Shown here: piece after piece, positions 10,895-18,841 of the stretch
Layout: every line of letters begins with the position of its first letter
How positions within the stretch are numbered: the stretch's first letter is position 1
Source: Aquipuribacter nitratireducens
GTDB taxonomy: Bacteria > Actinomycetota > Actinomycetes > Actinomycetales > JBBAYJ01
NCBI RefSeq assembly: GCF_037860835.1
Contig: NZ_JBBEOG010000007.1
Coordinates: 62,001-126,000, forward strand
Reading direction: 5' to 3'
DNA: 64,000 nucleotides
Notes under the pieces: model-generated
What the model was told of the DNA's origin: nothing
Seen by the model: the letters and a program-made list of their open reading frames with translations, nothing else
Database searches by the model: none
Program-made: the position numbers and the translations under genes

Positions 10895-11608
10895 TCACGC
10901 CCGCCGGTCGCCGAGGGCGAGGCCGAGCATCGTGACGAGCAGCCAGACCGGGCCGGTCATGCCGGCCATGTACTGCAGGGGGCTGATGCCGAGCAGCAGC
11001 GTGAGCCCGCCGAGCACGAGGCCGACGACCCCGAGCCAGCGGGGGACGGCCCGGTGGCGCAGCGCGGCGACGGCGACGGCGACACCGCTGATGCCCGCGC
11101 CGACCCACAGCCACGGGATGGTCCCGACCCAGTGGCCGAAGACGACCGCGGCCTCCGGCACGAGGACCTCCGGCTCACCGACCGCGAAGAGGAACTCGGT
11201 GTCGAGCCCCGAACCCATGAGGGCGGCGACCGCCACGAGAACGAGGCCGATCGCGGCGACCGGACCGGTGAGGCTGTCCGCGGGCGTCGTGGCCCGCAGC
11301 CGCCGGTGCAGTCCCGCGGCGACGACGGGGAGCAGGGCGACGGTCGCCATGGTGGTGAGGTGGAAGGCGATGAGCTGGGGGACCTGGCCGGCCATGACGT
11401 CGACGATCGCGGGGGCGTCACCCTGCACCGTGGCGTCGTAGACGGCGGTGGACATGGAGCTGGTGACGATCGTGCCGATGCCGGCCACGCCGGCGGCGAC
11501 ACCGGCCCACGCCCACCCGCGGGGACGGTGGGCGCTGTCGGCGCGCTCGGACGTCGCACCCGCGGCGCGGCCGGGGGCGGGGACGACGGGGTGTGCGGTG
11601 GTGCTCAT
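10895..11608 (-). CDS. Six-helix membrane protein of unknown function
   Basis: I do not recognise the family. The 237-residue product has a short cytoplasmic N-terminus rich in Ala, Pro and Arg followed by about six hydrophobic stretches, among them WAGVAAGVAGIGTIVTSSM, PQLIAFHLTTMATVALLPVV and WLGVVGLVLGGLTLLLGI, with short loops. Conserved-looking polar positions inside the membrane include His and Thr in LIAFHLTTM and a His-Trp pair in VFGHWVGTIPWLWVG. The ATG at 11608 is the only reasonable start. It lies 50 bases upstream of the kinase gene on the same strand and could be co-transcribed with it, perhaps supplying a signal, but this is only positional. Confidence 0.75.
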   Translation of the reverse strand: MSTTAHPVVPAPGRAAGATSERADSAHRPRGWAWAGVAAGVAGIGTIVTSSMSTAVYDATVQGDAPAIVDVMAGQVPQLIAFHLTTMATVALLPVVAAGLHRRLRATTPADSLTGPVAAIGLVLVAVAALMGSGLDTEFLFAVGEPEVLVPEAAVVFGHWVGTIPWLWVGAGISGVAVAVAALRHRAVPRWLGVVGLVLGGLTLLLGISPLQYMAGMTGPVWLLVTMLGLALGDRRA

Positions 11609-11737
11609 GGGTCTCGGGTCTCCTCGTGAGAGTCGGTGCGGACCGGGTGGTCCGCGTCGAGGAGGACTCTGCGGCGCCCGGTGTCCCGGGTCCCAGGGGC
11701 ACGGCGCCCGACCTGCCGGGCGGTCTCGCCCGGGCGC

Positions 11738-12775
11738 TCACTGCAGCGGCACCGGCGACTGCGCCCACGGCGGGCCCGGGTCCGTGCGGACCTCGACGAC
11801 CCACTTCACCCACGCGAACCCCCGCTGGTCGGGCACGACGAGCCGGACCGGACCGCCGAGCGCGACGTCGAGCGGGGCATCGGCCATGTCGGTCGCGAGC
11901 AGCAGGTCGTCGAGGCGGTCGAGGGGGAACCGGCGGGTGTACCCGGTGCTCGAGCGCACGACGACAGCCCGGTCGTCGGGGCCCGGTCGCAGCAGTGCCG
12001 CGAGCGGCACCCCCGTCCACGGCTGCTCGCTCGCCCACCCGGACGTGCAGTCGATGACGACGGTGCGGCGGACCCGGTCGGACGAGTCCGCCAGTGCCGT
12101 CACCGCGACGTCCCGCGAGCCGTCGGCGTCGTCGACACGGACCTGCCACGTCGCCGGGTCCGCGTCGGCCCTGTCAGGCGTGCTGTCGAGGAGCCAGATC
12201 GTCGGGCGGGGCCGGGCGAGCAGGTACGACCCCGTCGGTCGACGGGCCGCTCCCGGCAGGGCGAGGGCGTGCGTCGCGGCGCTCGTCGCGAGCCACAGCG
12301 CGCCGGCGCCGATGGCGAGCCCCGCGGCGCGCAGCGCGAGGCGACGGTCGAGGTCGGTCCGGCGCAGCCGCTGCCGCCGGGCGAGGGCGTGCCAGGCGAG
12401 CAGCGCGGCGACGGCGAAGCCGCTCGCGACGTGCCACCACATCGTGAGCTGCCCTCCCGCCCGGGTCGCGAGGCCCGTCGCGTGGAGGACGCCCGTCGCG
12501 AGGGCGACGACGACGAGCGCGACGAGCAGCAGCGACAGCCACCGGCTCGGCCGCCGCCGGCGCAGCCCGGTGCGGACGACCCGCTGCTTCCACGGCACGA
12601 GCAGCAGGAGGAGCAGCCCGACCGCGCCGTGGGTCGCGACGACCCAGCGGTTGTCGTCCGTCGTGACGAACCACGTGGCGAGGCCGGTCAGCAGCGCGAG
12701 GACCGTCGCGGCGAGCAGGAGGAGGTTGCTGACCCGCGGCGGCAGGCGCGAGCGCCTACCGGGGCGCGCGGTCAG
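11738..12775 (-). CDS. Membrane-anchored molybdopterin-dependent oxidoreductase
   Basis: Fusion of an N-terminal membrane domain with four hydrophobic helices, resembling cytochrome b561/DUF4405 proteins, to a C-terminal SUOX-type molybdopterin domain (about residues 180-345). His residues in VATHGAVG, LHATG and WWHVASG could bind heme. The molybdenum-ligand cysteine is in VVIDCTSGWASEQPW. The start is uncertain. No ATG, GTG or TTG exists near the expected N-terminus, but a CTG at 12775 overlaps the upstream TGA as CTGA and gives a short basic leader before helix 1. The next standard start, GTG 12856, would overlap the DUF1918 gene by 85 bases. The substrate is unknown. Confidence 0.82.
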   Translation of the reverse strand: MTARPGRRSRLPPRVSNLLLLAATVLALLTGLATWFVTTDDNRWVVATHGAVGLLLLLLVPWKQRVVRTGLRRRRPSRWLSLLLVALVVVALATGVLHATGLATRAGGQLTMWWHVASGFAVAALLAWHALARRQRLRRTDLDRRLALRAAGLAIGAGALWLATSAATHALALPGAARRPTGSYLLARPRPTIWLLDSTPDRADADPATWQVRVDDADGSRDVAVTALADSSDRVRRTVVIDCTSGWASEQPWTGVPLAALLRPGPDDRAVVVRSSTGYTRRFPLDRLDDLLLATDMADAPLDVALGGPVRLVVPDQRGFAWVKWVVEVRTDPGPPWAQSPVPLQ

Positions 12776-12975
12776 GAGCCCTGCGGGTGGTCCTCGTGGA
12801 CGACCTCCGCGTCCGGCCCCGGGAAGACGAGGCTCTCGTGCCCGTCGTCGGACCACCGCACGAGGTACGGCGGAGCACCGTCCTCGCCGCGCGCCTCGAG
12901 GATCTCCGCGTCCCGCCCGGGCGCGCCCTCCCGGTTGCTGTGGACCACCAGCCGTTCCCCGGCCTTCGCGTGCAT
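12772..12975 (-). CDS. DUF1918 domain protein
   Basis: Small protein of 67 residues that is almost entirely one DUF1918 domain: a beta-rich fold beginning KAGERLVVHSN, then RDAEILEARG, PPYLVRWSDDGHESLVFPG and a terminal DAEVVHEDH. Members are common in actinomycetes, look SH3-like, and have no known function. ATG 12975 was chosen over upstream starts because an AGGAGG ribosome-binding site stands 5-10 bases before it and the family begins there. Its TGA overlaps a CTG that probably starts the molybdopterin protein gene. Confidence 0.85.
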   Translation of the reverse strand: MHAKAGERLVVHSNREGAPGRDAEILEARGEDGAPPYLVRWSDDGHESLVFPGPDAEVVHEDHPQGS

Positions 12976-13044
12976 CGCAGCACCTCCTGCACCGTCACCC
13001 TCGACCCACTCCATGGTCGTCCCGCGGCACGGGCCCCGCAAGGG

Positions 13045-13551
13045 TCAGGCGCGGCGGCGCCGGGAGTCGATGACGCCGGTGTCGAAGCCGGCGAGGTGGA
13101 GGCCGCCGTGGAAGCGGGCGTGCTCGATCTTGAGGCAGCGGTCCATGACGACCTGGAGGCCGGCCGCCTCGGCGCGGCGCGCGACGTCCTCGTGCCACAG
13201 CCCGAGCTGCAGCCAGAACGTCCGCACCCCCTCGCCGAGCGCGAGGGTCTCGTCGAGCACTCCGGGCAGGTCCTCGTGGCGGCGGAACACGTCGACGAGG
13301 TCGGGCACCCCCGGGAGCGCGTCCAGCGACGGGTACACAGGGCGACCGAGCACCTCGCCGATGTTCGGGTTGACGAACCACACCTCGTAGGGCGAGGTCG
13401 ACAGCAGGTACGTCGCGACGAAGTACGACGCGCGCGACGGCTTGTCGGACATGCCGACGACGGCGACCGTCCGCGTGCGCCGCAGGATCGCCTGCCGCTC
13501 CAGCGCCCCGGGACCGCGCCACGTCCGCTCCTCACGGGTCGGGGCGCTCAT
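13045..13551 (-). CDS. CoA-binding domain protein (YccU-like)
   Basis: Rossmann-fold protein of 168 residues with a single CoA-binding domain: VAVVGMSDKPSRASYFVATYL forms the nucleotide loop, followed by VWFVNPNIGEVLGRPVYPSL and LVDVFRRHEDLP, the conserved core. Such stand-alone domains resemble the N-terminus of succinyl-CoA synthetase alpha but have no catalytic part. The ATG at 13551 overlaps the metY stop by 4 bases (ATGA), so the two are co-translated. Linkage of this family with metY recurs in actinomycetes from general knowledge, which suggests a role in sulfur amino acid metabolism. The role itself is unknown. Confidence 0.88.
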   Translation of the reverse strand: MSAPTREERTWRGPGALERQAILRRTRTVAVVGMSDKPSRASYFVATYLLSTSPYEVWFVNPNIGEVLGRPVYPSLDALPGVPDLVDVFRRHEDLPGVLDETLALGEGVRTFWLQLGLWHEDVARRAEAAGLQVVMDRCLKIEHARFHGGLHLAGFDTGVIDSRRRRA

Positions 13552-14849
13552 GCCGCACCCGCCGTCGACACGGCCGCGTCGAGCGCCTGGTCGAGGTCCC
13601 ACAGGACGTCGTCGACGTCCTCCAGGCCGACGCTGATCCGGACGAGGTCCGGCGACACCCCGCCCGCGGCCAGCTGCGCCTCGTTGAGCTGCTGGTGCGT
13701 CGTCGAGGCCGGGTGGAGCACGAGCGTGCGGGCGTCGCCGATGTTCGCGAGGTGGCTGCACAGCCGCACCGACTCGATGAACCGCTCCCCCGCCTCGCGG
13801 CCACCCTCGACCCCGAAGCTGAAGACGGCGCCCGGGCCCTCCGGGGTGTACCGGAGCGCACGTTCGTGGTCGGGGTGGGACGGCAGCCCGGCGTAGCGGA
13901 CCCACGCGACGCGCGGGTCGGCGTCGAGCCACTCCGCGACCCGGCGGGCGTTCGCGACGTGCTCCCGCATCCGCTGCGGCAGCGTCTCCACGCCTTGGAG
14001 GAGGAGGAACGCCGAGTGCGGGCTCAGCGTCGCGCCGATGTCGCGCAGCTGCTCGCTCCGCAGCTTCGTGAGGAAGCCGTACTCGGCGAAGTTGCCCCAC
14101 CACCTCAGGTCGCCGTAGCTGGGCACGGGCTCGGTCATGGACGGGAACTTCCCGTTGTCCCACGGGAAGCGCCCGGAGTCGACGACGACCCCGCCGAGGG
14201 TCGTGCCGTGACCGCCGATGAACTTCGTCGTCGAGTGGAGCACGAGGTCCGCCCCGTGCTCGATCGGCCGGCACAGGTACGGGGTGACGGTCGTCGCGTC
14301 GACGACGAGCGGCACCCCGTGGGCGTGGGCGACGTCGGCGAGGCCCGCGATGTCGGCGACCTCGCCGCCGGGGTTGGAGACGACCTCCGCGAAGACGAAA
14401 CGCGTCCGGTCGGTGAGCGCGGCGGCGAAGTCGGCGGGGTCGCCGCCGCGCACGAAGGTCGTGTCGACGCCGAAGCGGCGCAGCGTGACGTCGAGCTGCG
14501 TGATGGTCCCGCCGTACAGCGACGCGCCCGCGACGACGTGGTCGCCCGCACCGGCGAGCGCCGCGAACGTGACGAACTCGGCGGCCTGGCCGGACGACGT
14601 CGCGACGGCCCCGAGGCCGCCCTCGAGCGAGGCGAGCCGCTCCTCCAGGGCCGACACCGTCGGGTTGCCGATGCGGGTGTAGATGAGCCCGTACTTCTGG
14701 AGGGCGAAGAGGTTCGCGGCGTCCGCGGTGTCCTCGAAGACGAAGCTCGTCGACTGGTAGATCGGCACCGCCCGGGCACCGGTCGTGGGGTCCGGCGCGC
14801 CGCCGGCGTGCAGGGCACGGGTGCGGAACCCGAACTGCCGCTCGCTCAT
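13548..14849 (-). CDS. metY: O-acetylhomoserine aminocarboxypropyltransferase (sulfhydrylase)
   Basis: PLP enzyme that makes homocysteine from O-acetylhomoserine and sulfide (direct sulfhydrylation). The product has 433 residues, as expected for MetY. The N-terminus FGFRTRALHAG, the Tyr/Arg pair in YTRIGNPT, SSGQAA for PLP phosphate binding, and Lys209 in HSTTKFIGGHG are all present. The stretch that usually reads VVDNTFATPYL is VVDATTVTPYL here (Asp184 kept, next residue Ala). ATG 14849 matches the family N-terminus. It is divergent from the VOC gene and overlaps the downstream CoA-binding gene by 4 bases. No metX is found in this window. Confidence 0.94.
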   Translation of the reverse strand: MSERQFGFRTRALHAGGAPDPTTGARAVPIYQSTSFVFEDTADAANLFALQKYGLIYTRIGNPTVSALEERLASLEGGLGAVATSSGQAAEFVTFAALAGAGDHVVAGASLYGGTITQLDVTLRRFGVDTTFVRGGDPADFAAALTDRTRFVFAEVVSNPGGEVADIAGLADVAHAHGVPLVVDATTVTPYLCRPIEHGADLVLHSTTKFIGGHGTTLGGVVVDSGRFPWDNGKFPSMTEPVPSYGDLRWWGNFAEYGFLTKLRSEQLRDIGATLSPHSAFLLLQGVETLPQRMREHVANARRVAEWLDADPRVAWVRYAGLPSHPDHERALRYTPEGPGAVFSFGVEGGREAGERFIESVRLCSHLANIGDARTLVLHPASTTHQQLNEAQLAAGGVSPDLVRISVGLEDVDDVLWDLDQALDAAVSTAGAA

Positions 14850-14900
14850 GCGGCCCAGGGTGCCACCGCGCGGTCGCGTGACGGCGGGTGGTCCCAGCCC

Positions 14901-14906
14901 TAGTGT
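14901..14906 (+). promoter_or_regulatory. Leaderless -10 hexamer for the VOC gene
   Basis: TAGTGT ends 7 bases before ATG 14914. That spacing puts transcription start at or next to the start codon, the pattern of leaderless mRNAs in actinomycetes. Confidence 0.45.
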
Positions 14907-14913
14907 CCGCGGC

Positions 14914-15303
14914 ATGGCCCTGCACGTGAACTCCGTGACCGTCGACTCCCTCGACCCGGCCGCGCAGGCACGCTTCTGGGTGGAGGCGCTCGGCTGGCAC
15001 CTCGTCCACTCCGCCGACGACGGCAGCGCGGCCGTCATCGCGCCCGCGGCCACACGTGCGGAGGGCGGCAAGGCGTTCCCCGTCATGTTCTGGCGCGTGC
15101 AGGAGGCGAAGACGGCCGGCAAGAACCGCTGGCACTTCGACCTCGCCCCCGACGACCAGGCCGCCGAGGTCGCGCGCCTGGAGGCGCTCGGGGCGCGCCG
15201 CGCCGACATCGGGCAGGGCGGCGACGAGCACGTCACGTGGGTGGTCATGGCCGACCCGGAGGGCAACGAGTTCTGCGTGCTGGCGAGCCTGCCCTCCTCC
15301 TGA
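14914..15303 (+). CDS. VOC/glyoxalase-fold protein
   Basis: Single-subunit vicinal-oxygen-chelate protein of 129 residues with two beta-alpha-beta-beta-beta halves: VNSVTVDSLDPAAQARFWVE and, after a linker, RWHFDLAPDDQAAEVARLE ending in VMADPEGNEFCVL, a classic VOC C-terminus. Candidate metal ligands are His in RWHFDL and Glu in GNEFCVL. It resembles the glyoxalase_6 group, which includes dioxygenases, resistance proteins and many uncharacterised members, so the activity is open. ATG 14914 was chosen because family similarity starts there and a -10-like hexamer lies just upstream. Confidence 0.85.
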   Translation: MALHVNSVTVDSLDPAAQARFWVEALGWHLVHSADDGSAAVIAPAATRAEGGKAFPVMFWRVQEAKTAGKNRWHFDLAPDDQAAEVARLEALGARRADIGQGGDEHVTWVVMADPEGNEFCVLASLPSS

Positions 15304-15366
15304 GGCGGCGGACGCGCACGACCTCGGGCGCGTGACCCTAGTGGTTGCCGACCGACCGGTAAAGCC

Positions 15367-15396
15367 TTGTTCTCGTTGATCACGCGGCCCTAGGTT
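15367..15396 (+). promoter_or_regulatory. Candidate sigma-70-type promoter of the M14 carboxypeptidase
   Basis: TTGTTC (15367-15372) and TAGGTT (15391-15396) are separated by 18 bases in a locally AT-richer patch. The start codon lies 31 bases downstream behind a GAAAGGCGA ribosome-binding site. Confidence 0.4.
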
Positions 15397-15426
15397 TCGC
15401 GGATCCTCCCAGCGAAAGGCGACCGC

Positions 15427-17862
15427 ATGTCGTTCGTACCCGCGCTGTCCTCCCGACGGGCGCGTGCCGTCGTCGGGCTGACGGGCGCCCTCGTCGTCAC
15501 CGGGGCCCTGGTGACCGTCCCGTCGGCCGTGGCCGACCCGACCAACGTCCTGTCCGTCGGCGCCGCGCAGTCCCGCGACTGCGCCGCCGGACCCGCCCGC
15601 GGCGCGGGCGTCGACTCCTACACCGTGACCGCCCCGACGAGCGGCCTCGTCGAGGCCGGCATCGCGGGCAGCGGCGACTGGGACCTCGCGGTCCTCGACG
15701 CGGCCGGCGACGTCGTCGCCGCCAGCGCCGGCTTCGGCGGTCGGGAGAAGGCGACCGGCTTCGTCGACGCCGGCACCGAGCTCACGGTCCAGGGCTGCCT
15801 GCTGTCCGGGCGCCCCGGCGAGGTGACCGTCGACCTCACGTTCCTCGAGATCCTCGGCGAGCCGGAGACCTCGCAGCTCGTCACCGTCGAGACCCCGGAC
15901 CGGAAGGCCAAGGAGCGCCTGCAGGCCCTCGACCTCGACCTCACCGAGCACGGCACGCCCACGAGCATCGACGTCGTCCTCCACGGCGAGGCCGACGCCG
16001 AGGCGCTCGAGGAGGCCGGCTTCGACTACGACGTCGAGATCGCCGACCTCGGGGCGCAGTCCGCAGCCGACCGCCGCGCCGACGCGCAGTTCGCCGCCGC
16101 CAACGAGACGACGGGCCTGCCGAGCGGGCGCACCGAGTACCGGCGCCTCGCGGACTACGAGGCCGAGCTCAAGCAGCTCGTCGCCGCCAACCCCGGCCTG
16201 GTCCGCCCGATCACGCTCGAGGAGCTCACGGTCGAGGGCCGCGAGGTCCACGGCATCGAGATCACGACCGACGTCGACCGGGTCCACGACGGCAAGCCCG
16301 TCTTCCTCCACATGGGACTGCACCACGCCCGTGAGTGGCCCTCGGGCGAGCACGCCATGGAGTGGGCGTACGAGCTGCTCGACGGCTACGGCAGCGACGC
16401 CGAGATCACCGACCTCGTCGAGGAGACGCGCACGATCATCGTCCCGGTCGTGAACCCGGACGGCTTCACGATCTCCCGCGAGGCGACGACGACCGACACC
16501 TTCGGCACGTTCTCCTACGACAACAAGCGCAAGAACTGCGCGATCAGCGCCGTCACGCCGGCGCAGTTCCGCACGGGCACGTGCGCGGCGAACAACGCCG
16601 GCCGCTACCGCGGCACGGACCTCAACCGCAACTACGGCGGCCTGTGGGGCGGGCCGGGTGCGAGCACGAGCTGGTCGAGCGACACCTACCGCGGTGACGA
16701 ACCGTTCTCCGAGCCGGAGAGCCGCAACATCCAGGCGCTCGTGGCCAGCCGCTCGGTGACGACGCTCATCACCAACCACACGTACAGCAACCTGTGGCTG
16801 CGCCCGCCCGGCGTCGCCGCGACGGGTGCCCCGCTCGAGGAGCCGCTGTACAAGGCGCTCGGCGCGAAGGCGACCGCCCACAACGGCTACGCCAACATCC
16901 CGTCGTACGAGCTGTACGACACGACGGGCGGCACGGAGGACTGGGCGTTCTGGACGGCCGGCTCGATGGGCTTCACCCCGGAGATCGGCGACGAGAACTT
17001 CCACCCGGCCTTCGAGCGGGCGGTCGTCGCCGAGTACCTCGGTCTCGAGCCCGCGGCCGGTGCGGGCCTGGGCGGCAACCGCGCGGCCTACCTGGAGATC
17101 CAGCGGGCGACCGCCGACCCGGCGTACCACTCGCGCATCGTCGGCACGGCGCCCGCGGGCTGGAGCATCGAGGTGAGCAAGCAGTTCCTCACCTCGACCT
17201 CCCCGGTCGTCGGCCGCGGCGGCGAGGTCATCCAGTTCGAGGACTCGCTGTCGAGCCGCTACGACTCCACGGGCGGGCGCTTCGACTTCGCCGTCAACCC
17301 CTCGACGCGTCCCATCGTCGCCGGGCGTGACGGTCGGGAGCCGACCGCCCCGCCGCAGCCGCCCGCGACACTGGCGAACCCCGCGGGCACGCCCGGGGAG
17401 AACCGGGCGCTGTCGCTGTCCGGGCCGTACGAGACGACGACGTTCACCATCGAGGAGGGCTACGACAACGCCTTCGCCGACCTGCGGTTCACGTGGGGCA
17501 GCGCCGCCGTGGCGGACTGGGACTTCTACGTGTTCGACGCCGACGGCGACGTCGTCGGCAGCGCGGCGACGGGCGCCCAGCCCGAGGTCGTCACGCTGCG
17601 GGACCCCGTCCCCGGCGACTACACCGTCGTGGTCTTCAACTACGCCGGCGGCGTCAACGACGACTGGTCGGGCAGCGTCTCGTACCGCAACCCGACGCCG
17701 CGCGTCGTCAACGAGCCGGAGGCGTGGACCCTCACGTGCACCGACCAGCGCGGTGAGGTGAAGGCGGTCCGCGACGTCGTCGTCGCACGCGGCGAGACCG
17801 TCGACGTCGCGAACGTCTGCGCAGCGCAGAGCCGGGCGTCGAAGGCGGCCTCCCGGGGCTGA
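15427..17862 (+). CDS. Secreted M14 zinc carboxypeptidase
   Basis: Exported protein of 811 residues. A Sec signal peptide runs to about residue 37 (cleavage near SAVADP). A PPC-like beta domain follows (about 40-150), then a propeptide-like segment, then the M14 catalytic domain (about 235-545). The zinc ligands are His300 and Glu303 (HHAREW) and His451 (TNHTYSN). Arg in DLNRNY binds substrate, and Glu519 in TPEIGDE is the catalytic base. A second C-terminal beta domain (about 665-770) repeats the DWDFYVFDADG pattern of PPC domains. Its own promoter and a strong downstream hairpin suggest a single-gene unit. Extracellular peptide scavenging is the likely role. Confidence 0.94.
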   Translation: MSFVPALSSRRARAVVGLTGALVVTGALVTVPSAVADPTNVLSVGAAQSRDCAAGPARGAGVDSYTVTAPTSGLVEAGIAGSGDWDLAVLDAAGDVVAASAGFGGREKATGFVDAGTELTVQGCLLSGRPGEVTVDLTFLEILGEPETSQLVTVETPDRKAKERLQALDLDLTEHGTPTSIDVVLHGEADAEALEEAGFDYDVEIADLGAQSAADRRADAQFAAANETTGLPSGRTEYRRLADYEAELKQLVAANPGLVRPITLEELTVEGREVHGIEITTDVDRVHDGKPVFLHMGLHHAREWPSGEHAMEWAYELLDGYGSDAEITDLVEETRTIIVPVVNPDGFTISREATTTDTFGTFSYDNKRKNCAISAVTPAQFRTGTCAANNAGRYRGTDLNRNYGGLWGGPGASTSWSSDTYRGDEPFSEPESRNIQALVASRSVTTLITNHTYSNLWLRPPGVAATGAPLEEPLYKALGAKATAHNGYANIPSYELYDTTGGTEDWAFWTAGSMGFTPEIGDENFHPAFERAVVAEYLGLEPAAGAGLGGNRAAYLEIQRATADPAYHSRIVGTAPAGWSIEVSKQFLTSTSPVVGRGGEVIQFEDSLSSRYDSTGGRFDFAVNPSTRPIVAGRDGREPTAPPQPPATLANPAGTPGENRALSLSGPYETTTFTIEEGYDNAFADLRFTWGSAAVADWDFYVFDADGDVVGSAATGAQPEVVTLRDPVPGDYTVVVFNYAGGVNDDWSGSVSYRNPTPRVVNEPEAWTLTCTDQRGEVKAVRDVVVARGETVDVANVCAAQSRASKAASRG

Positions 17863-17883
17863 CCCGTCGCACCGCACGACCCA

Positions 17884-17915
17884 GGGGCCCGTCCGGCAGC
17901 AGCCGGGCGGGCCCC
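17884..17915. terminator. Hairpin between convergent M14 and lipoprotein genes
   Basis: GGGGCCCGTCCGGC and GCCGGGCGGGCCCC form a 14-base stem with one mismatch around a four-base loop. It lies 22 bases after the carboxypeptidase stop and 14 bases from the end of the convergent lipoprotein gene, so it probably stops transcription from both sides. Confidence 0.7.
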
Positions 17916-17929
17916 GTGCCGTGCCGGTC

Positions 17930-18817
17930 TCAGCTGCACGTGCGGTCGATGAGGTCCTGGAGCGGCGCGCGCTCCGGCACCGGCACCGGTACCTCCACCA
18001 GCACCGGCTCGGCGCCGCCCACCGCGACCCGCACCGGGAGCAGGTAGCCCTTCTTGTCCTCGGCGACGGCGTGGGCGTCGCAGCGGGTGACGGTGAGCAC
18101 GACGTCGAGCGCCACCGGCTCCGCTCCCCCCGCGGGCAGGGTGGCGGTGCTGCGCCCGGCGACGGTGAACAGCGTCGTCGCGCCCTCCACCCACACGGTG
18201 AGGTCGGGCGCCGCCGGGAGCGGGGTGACGTCGAGCGTGCCGCGCAGCGCCGGCTCGCCGCCGACGGGCCCCGCGTCGGTCCAGCCGGGCGTGACGGTGA
18301 GCGCGACGACGTCCGTCACGGCGAGGACGGCGCAGCGCTCGTCCCGGACCGTCGCGAGGACGTCGGCGCCCGGCGCCTGCTGCTCGGTCTCGACGGTCAC
18401 GACGTCGCTGCCGCCGGTGCCGTCGCCGAGGGTGAGGTGCGCGACGGCGGGGGCCGGGTCGGCGGGGCCGTCGCACGCCGGCTCGGCGAGGGGGACGGTG
18501 AGGTCGGCGCTCAGACCCGGCCCGATCGTCGAGTCCTTGTCCGCCTCGAGCGGGTCGGCGAACGTGTCCGACTCCAGCCGCACGTGCGTGACGTGAGCCG
18601 GGGCCTCGCCGAGGTTCGTCACCTTCACCTGCACGACGTCGCGCTGCGCGTCGCGGCGGTACTGGACGACCTCCGCGGCGAGCGAGGGCACCACCGAGGA
18701 GGCCGAGGACGGCTCGGCGGAGCCCGTCACCACCGCGACCCCCTCGTCGACAGCGCACGCCGGGAGCAGCAGGGACGCGACGGCGACCGTCGCGCCCACG
18801 GCCCGCGCTCGCCCCAT
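17930..18817 (-). CDS. Putative lipoprotein of unknown function
   Basis: The 295-residue product has a type II signal with lipobox LLLPAC (Cys21), so it should be anchored on the outer face of the membrane. The mature part is predicted all-beta, with repeated stretches such as VVQVKVTNLGEAPAHVTHVRL that resemble immunoglobulin-like or DUF-type surface domains. Cys pairs in PACDG, ERCAVL, TRCDAH and RTCS could form disulfides. I do not recognise a family. The ATG at 18817 follows a TACCAT hexamer by 6 bases, consistent with a leaderless message. It stands alone between the spermidine-synthase-like gene and the convergent carboxypeptidase. Confidence 0.8.
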   Translation of the reverse strand: MGRARAVGATVAVASLLLPACAVDEGVAVVTGSAEPSSASSVVPSLAAEVVQYRRDAQRDVVQVKVTNLGEAPAHVTHVRLESDTFADPLEADKDSTIGPGLSADLTVPLAEPACDGPADPAPAVAHLTLGDGTGGSDVVTVETEQQAPGADVLATVRDERCAVLAVTDVVALTVTPGWTDAGPVGGEPALRGTLDVTPLPAAPDLTVWVEGATTLFTVAGRSTATLPAGGAEPVALDVVLTVTRCDAHAVAEDKKGYLLPVRVAVGGAEPVLVEVPVPVPERAPLQDLIDRTCS

Positions 18818-18823
18818 GCGCGG

Positions 18824-18829
18824 ATGGTA
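18824..18829 (-). promoter_or_regulatory. Leaderless -10 hexamer for the lipoprotein gene
   Basis: On the minus strand TACCAT ends 6 bases before ATG 18817. Confidence 0.45.
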
Positions 18830-18841
18830 GGTCGGCCCCCC

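Noticed and set aside
13045-17877. A 1610-codon minus-strand open frame opposite the M14 gene
   Set aside because: Real coding is limited to the last 168 codons (CoA-binding protein). The rest is a shadow of MetY, VOC and M14 genes.
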